A stretch of 64,000 bases of DNA, taken from Chromobacterium violaceum ATCC 12472. GTDB lineage: Bacteria > Pseudomonadota > Gammaproteobacteria > Burkholderiales > Chromobacteriaceae. Below the pieces are notes generated by a model. That model made no database searches. It was not told the origin of the DNA and saw nothing but the letters and a program-made list of their open reading frames with translations. This document shows positions 37,528 to 46,759 of the stretch, piece by piece. Location of the stretch: the NCBI RefSeq assembly GCF_000007705.1, contig NC_005085.1:3543752-3607751 (forward strand), given 5' to 3'. A program made the position numbers and the translations under genes. Every line of letters starts with the position of its first letter. Positions within the stretch are counted from its first letter, which is position 1.

Positions 37528-38249
37528 GCTTGCGCGCCGGCATGGTCGCGCGCCACCTGTTCCGCCACCGCTCTCACATCGGCATACTGCTCGGCGTAAC
37601 GCTGGACGAAATCCCCGCCCAGGCCAAGGATGTCTTCGGTCTCCAGCATCTGGCCATCGCAGGCCGGGCCGGATATCACCGGAATCGAGACCTCGTCGGC
37701 GATCCTCCGCGCGGCCGGCTCGTCCACCCCGTCCAGCAACAGGCCGAAGGCCCCGGCCCGCTCCATCTCCCGCGCCGCCGCCTCGTGCGGCGCCATGCCG
37801 GCGCGCGCCGATTCCCTTCTGATGTGCCCCATCACCGGCACGCCGCAGGAGACCAGAAACGCCATCGTGTCCGCCGTCTCCGGGCCGCCCGCCAGCCTGA
37901 CCGCCGCGGCGCCGGCCTCCAGCAGCCGGGCTGCGCTGCGCAGCGCCTGCTCCGAAGACGCCCCGCAGCAGGGCATGGGCAGGTCCGCCACCACGCAGGC
38001 GCGCTCGGTCGCCCGCGCTACTGCGCCCGTGTGACGGACCATGCGCTCCAGCGCGAACGATTGCGCGCCAGGCTGGGCATCCCCCTCCATCGGGACAGCG
38101 TCGTCTATCAGCACGATGTCCACCCATTCGTCGACGGCCTCCGCGATGGCGCCGCTGTAGGCGGTCAGGGCCATCAGCTTGCGCCGCCCCTTGCTGTTCC
38201 GGATGGCCGGCACGGTCACGCGCCGGCTAACGCTTGCCTTGCTGCTCAT
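37467..38249 (-). CDS. PanB-like ketopantoate hydroxymethyltransferase paralogue with altered active site
   Basis: This 260-residue protein (start MSSKASVSRR, after AGGAGC) has the order of motifs of 3-methyl-2-oxobutanoate hydroxymethyltransferase: RRKLMALTAYSGAIAEAVDE, VVADLPMPCCGAS, GAAAVRLAGG, GVPVMGHIRRES, ISGPACDGQMLETEDILGL. Several residues usually catalytic in PanB differ. The usual VGDS-type metal/substrate motif is IDDA, the KxEGG motif is RLAGG (Lys to Arg, Glu to Ala), and the later glutamate is Asp (LLLDGV). It is therefore unlikely to be the housekeeping PanB; a different phosphoenolpyruvate/pyruvate-superfamily activity is possible. It is flanked by two LysR genes. Confidence 0.72.
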   Translation of the reverse strand: MSSKASVSRRVTVPAIRNSKGRRKLMALTAYSGAIAEAVDEWVDIVLIDDAVPMEGDAQPGAQSFALERMVRHTGAVARATERACVVADLPMPCCGASSEQALRSAARLLEAGAAAVRLAGGPETADTMAFLVSCGVPVMGHIRRESARAGMAPHEAAAREMERAGAFGLLLDGVDEPAARRIADEVSIPVISGPACDGQMLETEDILGLGGDFVQRYAEQYADVRAVAEQVARDHAGAQAYAAASGTRGFGAARSPAAI

Positions 38250-38371
38250 GATGCATGCTCCTAGGATGACCGGCGCGCTCGCCGGGGATGAAGCGGGCAT
38301 GCTATTAGAGTATCCTGCCGATAGGTTAATGAGAATTTGTCATATCCTGTCCATCCAAACGTTATACAGCC

Positions 38372-39304
38372 ATGAATCTGCGCAATCTACGCTATTTCGT
38401 CGCCGTGGCCCGCCACGGCAGCTTCCAGAAGGCCGCGCCACGCATCCACCTGACGCAGCCGGCGTTGAGCAAGGCGATCCAGCAGCTGGAAGAGGAGCTG
38501 GACGCGACCCTGCTGGTGCGCAGCCGCCCTGGCAATCCGGCCAGCCTGACGCCGGCCGGGGAACTGGTGCTGCGCCGCGCGGAAAGGCTGCTGAGCGAAA
38601 ACGCCGCCATGCTGGACGATCTGGCCCGCCTGAAACGCCAGCCGCAGGGCGAACTGCGCCTGGGCCTGCCGCCGCTGGCCGGCATTCCCCAGGTCGCGCG
38701 CTTGCTGCAGACTTTCCGCGCCCGCTATCCGCTGGTTCAGTTGCGCCTGTTCGAGCGCGGCGGCTGCGAGCAGGAGGAGGCGGTGCTGCGCGGCGACATC
38801 GAAGTGGCGATCTGCCTGCAGCCGCAGCGGCCGGAACTGGACAGCCTGCTGATCTGCGAGCATCCGCTGCGCTTCGCGCTGCCGCTCTCCCATCCGCTGG
38901 CCGGCCGGGCCAGCCTGAAGCCGGCCGAAGTGGCGGACCTGCCCTGGATACGGCTGGAAGGCGCCTCGCAGGTGAACCGCATGGCCGCCGACGCCTGGCA
39001 GCAGGCCGGGCTGGTGCCGGAAACCTATGCCGACAGCGGCCACCTGGGGCTATGCCTGTCGCTGGTGGCCGCCGGCTGCGGCCTACTGATCCTGCCGGAA
39101 CCCTGGCTGCCGCCCCATTCGGCCGACATCGCGCTGGTGCCGTGCGACGATCCGGCGCTGAGCTGGAGGCTATCGCTGATCTGGCGGCGCGGCGCGGCCT
39201 TGTCCGAACCGGCCGAACGATGGCGCCAGCTGCTGGTCGATGAAAACGCGGCGCGGGACGGCGCGGCGGGTGTTGAAGAGGATAGCGCTAACGAAGATAA
39301 TTAA
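38372..39304 (+). CDS. LysR-family regulator, divergent to the PanB-like gene
   Basis: A 310-residue LysR-type regulator: [20 protein letters not shown], then [19 protein letters not shown], is a standard DNA-binding domain, with an effector domain from about residue 90. It starts 122 bases from, and divergent to, the PanB-like gene and may control it. It ends 26 bases before rsxB but is unlikely to be functionally linked to it. Confidence 0.9.
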   Translation: MNLRNLRYFVAVARHGSFQKAAPRIHLTQPALSKAIQQLEEELDATLLVRSRPGNPASLTPAGELVLRRAERLLSENAAMLDDLARLKRQPQGELRLGLPPLAGIPQVARLLQTFRARYPLVQLRLFERGGCEQEEAVLRGDIEVAICLQPQRPELDSLLICEHPLRFALPLSHPLAGRASLKPAEVADLPWIRLEGASQVNRMAADAWQQAGLVPETYADSGHLGLCLSLVAAGCGLLILPEPWLPPHSADIALVPCDDPALSWRLSLIWRRGAALSEPAERWRQLLVDENAARDGAAGVEEDSANEDN

Positions 39305-39330
39305 CGGTTTTTGAAGCGGAATCCGACAGC

Positions 39331-40104
39331 ATGGCCGTCATCACTCTCGTCGACCGGATCGACGCCCTCCTGCCCCAGACCCAGTGCGGACAGTGCAGCC
39401 ACGCCGGCTGCCGCCCGTACGCCGAGGCGCTGGCGCAAGGCCGCGACCCGATCAACCGCTGCCCGCCGGGCGGCGAGGACGGCATCCGGGCGCTGGCGGA
39501 GCTGCTGGGCCAGCCGGCCATCCCCTTCGACCCCGCCGGCCCGCAGCCCAAGCCGCGCGCGCTGGCCGTGATCCGCGAAGACAGCTGCATAGGCTGTACG
39601 CTGTGCATCCAGGCCTGTCCGGTGGACGCCATCGTCGGCGCGGCCAAGCAGATGCACACGGTGATCGCCGACGAATGCACCGGCTGCGAGCTGTGCCTGG
39701 CGCCCTGTCCTGTCGACTGCATCGACCTCGTCCCAGTGGCCGATCCGGACGACGGCAAGCGCGAGCGGGTGATGGCCCGCGCGGCGCAGGCGCGCAAGCG
39801 CTTCGACGCCCGCCAGGCGCGCAAGGACCGCGACGCCGCGGACAAGGCGAGACGCCTGGCCGAGCGCGCCGCGGTGGCGGCGCCCGCTCCCGCGGCGAGC
39901 CCCGTCGCCGGGGTCGCCCCCTCCGCCACGGCGCTCGCCGCCGACAAGAACGAGTTGATCCGCAAGGCGATGGAGCGCGCCAAGCAACAGGCGCCGGTAG
40001 CCGCCACCGCGTCCGCCGACAAGATGGCGGTGATACGCGCCGCGATGGAGCGCGCCGCCGCGATGAAGGCCGCCCAGCAGGAAGCAGACAAGGATAAAGA
40101 GTGA
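39331..40104 (+). CDS. rsxB: RsxB/RnfB-type electron transport ferredoxin
   Basis: This 257-residue iron-sulfur protein has the N-terminal cluster motif [15 protein letters not shown] and C further on (PINRCPPGG). Two bacterial-type 4Fe-4S motifs follow, [12 protein letters not shown] and [12 protein letters not shown]. The C-terminal 100 residues are Ala/Lys/Arg rich and low complexity (repeats of [11 protein letters not shown] and [12 protein letters not shown]). The usual N-terminal membrane helix is absent or very short. No other rnf gene is nearby; the isolated rsxB-nth pair (4-base overlap) is common in betaproteobacteria. Confidence 0.88.
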   Translation: MAVITLVDRIDALLPQTQCGQCSHAGCRPYAEALAQGRDPINRCPPGGEDGIRALAELLGQPAIPFDPAGPQPKPRALAVIREDSCIGCTLCIQACPVDAIVGAAKQMHTVIADECTGCELCLAPCPVDCIDLVPVADPDDGKRERVMARAAQARKRFDARQARKDRDAADKARRLAERAAVAAPAPAASPVAGVAPSATALAADKNELIRKAMERAKQQAPVAATASADKMAVIRAAMERAAAMKAAQQEADKDKE

Positions 40105-40733
40105 ACGCCGCCAAACGCCAAGAAATCTTCCGCCGCCTGCGCGACGACAATCCGCATCCGACCACCGAGCTGGAATACAACACGCCGTTCGAGCTGCTGA
40201 TCTCGGTGCTGCTGTCGGCCCAGGCCACCGACGTCGGCGTCAACAAGGCCACCCGCCGCCTGTACCCGGTGGCCAACACGCCGGCCGCGATGCTGGCGCT
40301 GGGCGAGGAAGGCCTGGCCGAATACATCAAGACCATAGGCCTGTACAAGACCAAGGCCAGGAACGTGATCGCCACCTGCAGGCTGCTGCTGGAAAAACAC
40401 GGCGGCGAGGTGCCGCAGACGCGCGAGGCGCTGGAGGCGCTGCCCGGCGTCGGCCGCAAGACCGCCAACGTGGTGCTCAACACCGCCTTCGGCCAGCCCA
40501 CCATCGCGGTGGACACCCACATCTTCCGCGTGTCCAACCGCACCCGCATCGCGCCGGGCAAGGATGTGCGCGAGGTGGAGGACAAGCTGGAGCGTTTCGT
40601 GCCCGCCGAATTCAAGCTGGACGCGCATCACTGGCTGATCCTGCTGGGGCGCTACGTATGCAAGGCCAGGAAGCCGGAATGCCACCGCTGCGCGATCGCG
40701 GACCTCTGCGAATACCCGGCAAAACCGTTATGA
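40101..40733 (+). CDS. nth: Endonuclease III
   Basis: This 210-residue DNA glycosylase/AP lyase removes oxidised pyrimidines. The helix-hairpin-helix [12 protein letters not shown] contains the catalytic lysine, [11 protein letters not shown] contains the catalytic aspartate, and the C-terminus has the 4Fe-4S motif C-x6-C-x2-C-x5-C ([17 protein letters not shown]). Length is normal. It overlaps rsxB by 4 bases. Confidence 0.96.
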   Translation: MNAAKRQEIFRRLRDDNPHPTTELEYNTPFELLISVLLSAQATDVGVNKATRRLYPVANTPAAMLALGEEGLAEYIKTIGLYKTKARNVIATCRLLLEKHGGEVPQTREALEALPGVGRKTANVVLNTAFGQPTIAVDTHIFRVSNRTRIAPGKDVREVEDKLERFVPAEFKLDAHHWLILLGRYVCKARKPECHRCAIADLCEYPAKPL

Positions 40734-40840
40734 TGGAAATAGAGTCGAAATTCGATATCGATGACAGAAAACGGCTTGTATATTCCACTATTCGCCCCAA
40801 TATGCCTTTTCGAATCAGCCAGCTACCAAGAGGATTGCCT

Positions 40841-42328
40841 GTGACAACGAGTCTTCGCATCATGGCCGGCGCCCTGCTCGCGGCGTCGTTACTGTCCGGC
40901 TGCGACAGGATCGAGCAGTTTGTCAAAGGCAGCAACCAGCCAGCCCCCGTCGCCATTCCTGCCCAGCAGGACGGCCGCGTAGCCATGCTGCTGCCCGACT
41001 TCACTCAGCTGGTCAGCCGGGACGGCCCGGCCGTGGTCAATATCCAGGCCACCCGCGAAGGCGGCGGAGCCGCGCCGCAGCAAAGCGGCAACATGCCCTT
41101 CCCGGTGCCGGAAGACGACCCGCTGTACGACTTCTTCCGCCGCTTCATGCCCAACCAGCCGCCGCAACAGGAGCAGGGCCCGGAGGAAAGCGTGTCCTAC
41201 GGTTCCGGCTTCATCATCAGCAGCGACGGCTTCATCCTGACCAACGCCCACGTGGTGGCCGACGGCGGCCAGATCCGCGTCACGCTGACCGACAAGCGCG
41301 AACTGCGCGCCAAGCTGGTGGGCCTGGACAAGCGCAGCGACGTGGCCTTGCTCAAGGTGGCCGCGGCCGACCTGCCGGTGGCCAAGATCGGCAATCCGGC
41401 CGACCTGAAGGTCGGCGAATGGGTGGCCGCCATCGGCGCGCCGTTCGGCTTCGACAACACCGTCACCGCCGGCATCGTATCGGCCAAGGGCCGCAGCCTG
41501 CCCGACGAGACCCTGGTGCCCTTCATCCAGACCGACGTGGCGATCAACCCAGGCAACTCCGGCGGCCCGCTGTTCAACCTGCGCGGCGAGGTGGTCGGCA
41601 TCAACTCGCAGATCTACAGCCGTTCAGGCGGCTTCATGGGCATCTCCTTCGCCATCCCGATCGACCTGGCGATGCAAGTGGCCGACCAGCTGAAGACCAA
41701 GGGCAAGGTCAGCCGCGGCCAGCTGGGCGTCAACATCCAGGAAGTGACCCAGGAGCTGGCGCAATCGTTCGGCCTGCAGCGGCCCTCCGGCGCGCTGGTG
41801 GTGCGCGTCGACCCCAAGGGCCCCGCCGCCAGGGCGGGCCTGCAGGCTGGCGACATCATCCTGAAGCTCAACAACCAGTCCATCGACAGCTCCAAGGATC
41901 TGCCGATGCTGGTGGGCTCGCTGGGCCCCGGCACCAAGATCAAGCTGGTGGTGTGGCGCAAGGGTTTCGAGAAGACGATGGAAGCCACACTGGTGGAACA
42001 GGCACAGGAACCCGGCAGCAACACGAAACCGGCCAGCGACAACTCGCCGCAAGGCTACCAGTTCGGCAAGCTGGGCCTGACGCTGTCCGAGCTGACGGCG
42101 GAGCAGCGCGGCGACCTCGGCATCCGCGGCGGCCTGCTGATCCAGAAGTCGCAAGGCCCGGCCGCGCGCTCCGGCCTGATGCCGGGCGACATCATCCTGG
42201 GACTGAACCAGAACGACATCACCAGCATCAGCGCCTTCGAGAAAGCGCTGGCCAGCGCCGGCGGCCACGCCGCGCTGCTGGTGCGCCGCGGCGAGGCGGT
42301 GCTCTACATCGCGCTGCGCACCGACTGA
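40841..42328 (+). CDS. DegP/DegQ-type serine protease, predicted lipoprotein
   Basis: A 495-residue Do-family periplasmic protease. GTG 40841 is chosen because AGAGGA precedes it and the lipoprotein signal begins there, ending in LLSGC. The protein is thus probably anchored to a membrane, unlike E. coli DegP. The catalytic triad is visible: H in NAHVVADG, D in KRSDVALLKV and S in NPGNSGGPLFN. Two PDZ domains follow (about 270-360 and 390-490). A polar stretch follows the lipid site. It is followed by a terminator. Confidence 0.92.
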   Translation: MTTSLRIMAGALLAASLLSGCDRIEQFVKGSNQPAPVAIPAQQDGRVAMLLPDFTQLVSRDGPAVVNIQATREGGGAAPQQSGNMPFPVPEDDPLYDFFRRFMPNQPPQQEQGPEESVSYGSGFIISSDGFILTNAHVVADGGQIRVTLTDKRELRAKLVGLDKRSDVALLKVAAADLPVAKIGNPADLKVGEWVAAIGAPFGFDNTVTAGIVSAKGRSLPDETLVPFIQTDVAINPGNSGGPLFNLRGEVVGINSQIYSRSGGFMGISFAIPIDLAMQVADQLKTKGKVSRGQLGVNIQEVTQELAQSFGLQRPSGALVVRVDPKGPAARAGLQAGDIILKLNNQSIDSSKDLPMLVGSLGPGTKIKLVVWRKGFEKTMEATLVEQAQEPGSNTKPASDNSPQGYQFGKLGLTLSELTAEQRGDLGIRGGLLIQKSQGPAARSGLMPGDIILGLNQNDITSISAFEKALASAGGHAALLVRRGEAVLYIALRTD

Positions 42329-42347
42329 GCCTTGCCCCGCTCCGACG

Positions 42348-42378
42348 AAAAACGCCGCCTTCCGGGCGGCGTTTTTTT
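42348..42378. terminator. Bidirectional terminator after the Do-type protease
   Basis: AACGCCGCC pairs with GGGCGGCGTT around a short loop, flanked by a run of A before and seven T after, so it can act on both strands. Confidence 0.88.
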
Positions 42379-42446
42379 GTCCATCGCAAACCGTCTATAA
42401 ATCCTGCATGACAAACGCTTTCCGCCGAGCGCGGAGGGAGGATGCG

Positions 42447-43106
42447 ATGGGCAAGCTGCGCGTAGCCTGTTTCGCGCTGTCGGCAGACGGTTTCGGCGCC
42501 GGACCGGAACAGAGCCTGGACCACCCGCTGGGCATCGGCGGCATGGCGCTGCATCAATGGGCGTTCGCCACCGCCGCCTTCCAGCGCCTGCACGGCGGCG
42601 GCAGCGGCGGCGAGACCGGAGTGGACAACGACTTCATCGAGCGCGGCTTCGACAATGTCGGCGCCTGGATACTGGGACGCAATATGTTCGGCCCGGTGCG
42701 CGGCCCATGGCCGGATCGGGAATGGAAGGGGTGGTGGGGCGAGGAGCCGCCCTACCGCGTCCCGGTGTTCGTGCTGACCCATCACGCCCGTCCCGCGCTC
42801 GCGATGCAGGGCGGCACCGTGTTCCATTTCGTCACCGACGGCATCCAGGCCGCGCTGCAACGGGCCCGGCAAGCGGCCGGCGGCCGGGACGTGCGGCTGG
42901 GCGGCGGCGTCGACACGGTGCGGCAATACCTGCGCGCCGGCCTGGTCGACGAATTGCACCTGGCCATCGCGCCCGTGCTGCTCGGCGCCGGCGAAGCGCT
43001 GTTCGCCGGGCTGGACCTGCCGGCGCTCGGCTACCAATGCGCGGAACGGGTCCCGGGCGAAAGAGCCTGCCATCTGCTGCTGCGCCGGCTCGACCGGCCG
43101 GCCTGA
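42447..43106 (+). CDS. RibD C-terminal / dihydrofolate reductase-like protein
   Basis: A 219-residue protein of the RibD_C reductase fold (NADPH-dependent). Typical features: VACFALSADGF at the start, DFIERGFDNVGAWILGRNMF, PVFVLTHHARPA, FHFVTDGIQAALQRARQAAG, RDVRLGGGVDTVRQYLRAGLVDELHLAIAPVLLGAGEALF. The start ATG 42447 follows GGAGGGAGG. These stand-alone members (DHFR family in annotation) reduce unknown substrates. It is a single gene between two terminators. Confidence 0.88.
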   Translation: MGKLRVACFALSADGFGAGPEQSLDHPLGIGGMALHQWAFATAAFQRLHGGGSGGETGVDNDFIERGFDNVGAWILGRNMFGPVRGPWPDREWKGWWGEEPPYRVPVFVLTHHARPALAMQGGTVFHFVTDGIQAALQRARQAAGGRDVRLGGGVDTVRQYLRAGLVDELHLAIAPVLLGAGEALFAGLDLPALGYQCAERVPGERACHLLLRRLDRPA

Positions 43107-43115
43107 GGCGGAAAC

Positions 43116-43142
43116 AAAAAAAGCGGAGCCCATGGGCTCCGC
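43116..43142 (-). terminator. Terminator of the APC permease gene
   Basis: GCGGAGCC pairs with GGCTCCGC; on the minus strand the stem is followed by seven T residues, 21 bases after the permease stop. It also lies just after the convergent reductase-like gene. Confidence 0.88.
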
Positions 43143-43162
43143 CATTTCAAACACAGCCTGAA

Positions 43163-44560
43163 TCAGGCCGGATTGTGCAGCAGCGAATTGCGCCGCGAGT
43201 AGCCGAAGTACACCACCAGGCCGATCAACAGCCAGGCGGCGAAGCAGGTCCAGGTCAGCAGCGACAGCTGGGTCATCAGGAAACCGCAGCACAGGATGGC
43301 CAGCGCCGGAATGGTGGGCACCGCCGGGCAGACGAACTTGCGCGGCAGGTCCGGCTCGCGCTTGCGCAGCACGATCACCGACAGCGCGATCAGCGTGAAC
43401 GCGGCCAGGGTGCCGATGTTCACCAGCTCGGCCAGCGTGTGCAGCGGCACGAAGCCGGCCAGCAGCGCGATGATGGTGCCGATCAGCCAGGTGGCCTTGT
43501 ACGGGGTGCCGTACTTGGGGTTCACCTCGGAAAAGATCTTGGGCAGCAGGCCGTCGCGGCTCATCGCGAACAGGATGCGGGTCTGGCCGTAGGTCATCAC
43601 CAGGATCACGGTCATCATGCCCAGGATGGCGCCCAGGTCGACGAAGCCGGCGAACCAGTCCAGCTTGGCCACCTGCAGCGCCAGCGACACCGGGTGGTCG
43701 ACGCCGGCGAAGTTCATGTAGGGCACGATGCCGGTCATGATGGCTGCCACCACCACGTACAGGATGGAGCACACCACCAGCGACCAGATCACGCCGCGCG
43801 GGATGTCCTTGGCCGGGTTCTTCACCTCTTCCGCCGCGCAGGTGACGGCGTCGAAGCCGATGAAGCTGAAGAACACGATGGCGGCGCCGTGGAACACGCC
43901 GGAGAAGCCGAACGGCAGCGCCGGCTGCCAGTTGGCCGGCTTGACGTGCCACACGCCGATGGCGATGAACAGCACCACCACCGCCACCTTGATCAGCACC
44001 ACGATGTTGTTGACGCGCTTCGATTCCTTGATGCCGAAGGCCAGCAGCGCGGTGATGATCATCGCGATGCAGAAGGCCGGCAGGTTGAACAAGGTTTCCT
44101 TGCCCGGCACCGAGCCGGCGGCGGCGGTCAGCGCCTGCGGCAGCGTGACGCCGAAGCCGGACAGCAGGCTCTGGAAGTAGCCGGACCAGCCGACCGACAC
44201 CGCGGACGAGGCCAGCAGGTATTCCAGCAGCAGGTCCCAGCCGATGATCCAGGCGATCAGCTCGCCCAGCGTGGCGTAGGCGTAGGTGTAAGTGGAGCCG
44301 GAAATCGGCAGCATGGAAGCGAATTCGGCATAGCACATCGCTGCGAAGCCGCAGGCGAAGGCGCTGATGACGAAGGAAAGCACCAGGCCGGGGCCGGCGA
44401 TGGTGGCGCCGGTGCCGGTGAGCACGAAAATGCCGGTGCCGATGATGGCGCCGATGCCCAGCATGGTAAGGTCGAACGCGGAGAGCTCTTTTCGCAGCCC
44501 GCGCGAAGTCTGAGCGGCGGCCAACATGCCTTGCACGCTCTTCTTGCGCATCAAACTCAT
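43163..44560 (-). CDS. APC-family amino acid permease (cationic amino acid transporter-like)
   Basis: A 465-residue inner-membrane transporter with about 12-14 helices. The N-terminus LSAFDLTMLGIGAIIGTGIF is the family signature (unwound GIGAIIGTG helix). VFFSFIGFDAVTCAAEEVKNPAKDIPRGV is the intracellular loop characteristic of the CAT/YhdG subgroup, which moves arginine, lysine or branched amino acids by exchange or proton symport. Substrate cannot be fixed from sequence. Single gene with its own terminator. Confidence 0.9.
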   Translation of the reverse strand: MSLMRKKSVQGMLAAAQTSRGLRKELSAFDLTMLGIGAIIGTGIFVLTGTGATIAGPGLVLSFVISAFACGFAAMCYAEFASMLPISGSTYTYAYATLGELIAWIIGWDLLLEYLLASSAVSVGWSGYFQSLLSGFGVTLPQALTAAAGSVPGKETLFNLPAFCIAMIITALLAFGIKESKRVNNIVVLIKVAVVVLFIAIGVWHVKPANWQPALPFGFSGVFHGAAIVFFSFIGFDAVTCAAEEVKNPAKDIPRGVIWSLVVCSILYVVVAAIMTGIVPYMNFAGVDHPVSLALQVAKLDWFAGFVDLGAILGMMTVILVMTYGQTRILFAMSRDGLLPKIFSEVNPKYGTPYKATWLIGTIIALLAGFVPLHTLAELVNIGTLAAFTLIALSVIVLRKREPDLPRKFVCPAVPTIPALAILCCGFLMTQLSLLTWTCFAAWLLIGLVVYFGYSRRNSLLHNPA

Positions 44561-44835
44561 TGTCTACTATCCCGTATTTACCCCGAAACCGGCCCGCGCC
44601 GCCGTACGTCGCGGCGGCGCTGAAACGACAAGACGCCCGCTGTCCAGGCGGGCGCCTCATACTCGGATTCGGCTGTTGTGATCTGATTTGTCCCTCTGCG
44701 GCTGTCCTGTCTTGTCTGCCATGTGCAGGCCATGCTCGCGGAGGCCATCGATACTACCGTAGGAAGCAACGGTCACAATACGGGAAAACACCAATAGCTT
44801 ACAAGCAAATAATCAACAGTCATAACAAGGAGCAA
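44561..44835. promoter_or_regulatory. Intergenic region upstream of the APC permease
   Basis: About 275 bases between two minus-strand genes; the last 70 bases (44770-44835) are AT-rich. It should contain the permease promoter, but no clear hexamer pair or strong terminator was identified. Confidence 0.3.
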
Positions 44836-45282
44836 TTACGGCAGCGGCATCCTGTCCACCAGCCTGCGCGCCGCCCGCTCCAACCTGGCGCGCCGGTTGT
44901 CGCCGTCGCCCAGCCGCTCGCGGCCGCTCCACAATACGGTTCCGTCTTCGCCCTTCACCGTCAGGCTCAACTCGATCCACTGCTCAAGCCGGTACGGCGG
45001 CTGACGCCAGTAACCGTCATAGCGCCAATCCACAGGCTGGTCCACCCACTGCTGACGCTGCTCCTCGGCGAAACACAGGCGCCAGCCCGGCGGCGGCCCC
45101 TCTTCCAGGCCGCGCAGCGCCAGCCGGGCGGAAAGCCAGCCATGCCAGTCGGCGCCGTCGCCGTCGGGCAGGCACTCCAGCCGGACGCGGGGCGCCGATG
45201 CCGCGGAATCGCCGATGTCCGCCCAGGCCAGGCCGGAAACCAGCAGCAGCGCGGCCAGGCCGCCCGTCAGCAAACCGCTCAT
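44836..45282 (-). CDS. Hypothetical exported protein
   Basis: A 148-residue protein with signal peptide MSGLLTGGLAALLLVSGLAWA; the start follows AAGGAG. The mature part contains CLPDGDGADWHGWLSARLAL, VDWRYDGYWRQPPYRLEQWI and LSLTVKGEDGTVLWSGRERL, giving two cysteines and many tryptophans. I do not recognise the family; the final strand-helix pattern faintly recalls DUF4136-type periplasmic proteins. It is separated from the upstream maltoporin gene by that gene's terminator and from the permease by 275 bases. Confidence 0.7.
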   Translation of the reverse strand: MSGLLTGGLAALLLVSGLAWADIGDSAASAPRVRLECLPDGDGADWHGWLSARLALRGLEEGPPPGWRLCFAEEQRQQWVDQPVDWRYDGYWRQPPYRLEQWIELSLTVKGEDGTVLWSGRERLGDGDNRRARLERAARRLVDRMPLP

Positions 45283-45332
45283 CGCCCTCTCCTTTTCTAT
45301 CCGATACCCGAACAGACTGCCTCCAAACGACA

Positions 45333-45360
45333 AAGTGCCGCGATGGCGGTCGCGGCACTT
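45333..45360 (-). terminator. Terminator after the maltoporin-like gene
   Basis: AAGTGCCGCGA pairs with TCGCGGCACTT around a 6-base loop, 26 bases beyond the stop of the maltoporin-like gene, with short T runs on both strands. Confidence 0.75.
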
Positions 45361-45386
45361 TTAAAAAGACGGAAGCAGGAAGATTC

Positions 45387-46655
45387 CTACCACCACGCCT
45401 CTATTTGCACGCCGAAGGTGTTGGCGTGGGTGCGGCCGCCGGCGGCGAAAGTGCTCAGGTTGGCCTGGGCCGCCGCGTTGTTCCAGTTATAGTGGCTGGC
45501 GTACACCCGCAGCTCGGGCCGGGTCCAGAAATCGGTATTGGGCGCGAACGCCACCGCCAGCGTCGCCTTGTTCAGCTGCTGCGCCGGCTGATCGTCGGCA
45601 TTGCGCCGGGTCAGGCCGATCTCGGTCAGCAGCTTGACGTTGGCCGCCACGCCGTAGGACAGCCTGCCGCCCAGGGTGGCATCGCGGTATTTGCCGGCGT
45701 TGTCCGGCGCCACGCTCTGCCAGCCCAGCACCGCCTGGCCGCCGAAGCGCCCGCGCTGCCAGTCCAGCACGTCGGCGACGCGGCTCTGCCGCGCGCCGGC
45801 CTGCGCCGTGCCCTTGCTGTCCAGGTTGTAGAACTGGCCGGACAGCGACGCGTGGCCGGTGGAAGTCTGCAGGAACAGCGAGTTGTTGACGCCCTGGGCC
45901 AGGAAGTCCTTCTGATTGTGCAACAGGCCCAGCGCCGCGCCGGGCTTGCCGATGGCGAAGTCGCCGCCTATCGCCGCGCCGGTCAGCGTCAGCTTGCCGC
46001 CGGGATTGGTCTCTATGCCGGTCAGCTGGAAGTTGGCGCGGCGCGCGTTGTTGGGCGTGGCGTTGTCGTTGGCGTAGCTGCCGGACGAGGAGACGGACAG
46101 GTTCAGCCTGGCCTGGCCGACGGAGATGCCGTCCACGCCGGCGCCGTAGTTGTCGCCGTCCTGCATCAGCCAGTTGTCCAGGATGTGGATGTCCTGGATG
46201 CGGTGGTAGCGCTGGCCGGCCCACAGCGTCAGGTTGGGCGCGAATTCCAGCCCGCTGATGTAGCCGTAGACCTGCGAGGCGCTGGTCTTGCCGTTGTAGA
46301 TGGTGGGCATCACGTAAGCGCCCCAGCTGACGCCGTTGCCCAGCGTCCATTTCTTGCCGACGCCGAACTCGATATAGGTGTCGCCCTCGTTGCCCAGGCG
46401 GAAGTGCTGCAGATCGCCACCCAGCTGGTACTGGCCCTTGGGCAGATTGTCGCCGGCGCTGGCGTAGAAGCCGCTGCGCAGATAGCCGTCGAACTGGAAG
46501 CCCATCTCGTCCAGCGCCTTTTTCACCGCGCCGCTCAACTGCTCGGCGCTGAGCTGCGGCGCCGGCGCGGCGGCCGGCGTCTCATCGGCCCAGGCCGGCA
46601 GGCCGGCCCCCAGCGGCAGCAGCACGCACAGCCAGCTTATCGTCTTCGTCCTCAT
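45387..46655 (-). CDS. LamB-type carbohydrate porin (maltoporin-like)
   Basis: A 422-residue outer-membrane porin with signal peptide MRTKTISWLCVLLPLGAGLPAWA after AAGGAGA. Family motifs are FDGYLRSGFYASAGDN at the N-terminus, FAPNLTLWAGQRYHRIQDIHILDNWLMQ, GAGVDGISVGQARLN and the C-terminal strand NTFGVQIEAWW. A coiled segment, PAPQLSAEQLSGAVKKALDE, precedes the barrel. It lies 104 bases after treC in the same direction and probably carries trehalose or maltodextrins across the outer membrane for the treBC system. Confidence 0.9.
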   Translation of the reverse strand: MRTKTISWLCVLLPLGAGLPAWADETPAAAPAPQLSAEQLSGAVKKALDEMGFQFDGYLRSGFYASAGDNLPKGQYQLGGDLQHFRLGNEGDTYIEFGVGKKWTLGNGVSWGAYVMPTIYNGKTSASQVYGYISGLEFAPNLTLWAGQRYHRIQDIHILDNWLMQDGDNYGAGVDGISVGQARLNLSVSSSGSYANDNATPNNARRANFQLTGIETNPGGKLTLTGAAIGGDFAIGKPGAALGLLHNQKDFLAQGVNNSLFLQTSTGHASLSGQFYNLDSKGTAQAGARQSRVADVLDWQRGRFGGQAVLGWQSVAPDNAGKYRDATLGGRLSYGVAANVKLLTEIGLTRRNADDQPAQQLNKATLAVAFAPNTDFWTRPELRVYASHYNWNNAAAQANLSTFAAGGRTHANTFGVQIEAWW

Positions 46656-46759
46656 TCTTGTCTCCTTGTCCCAATGCATGTTCACGCCCGTCGCGCGGGC
46701 AAAGCTCCGCCCTGCCGGCCTGTCGGCCGGCATGAGGAGGTGTTCGGGTATAGGCGCGT

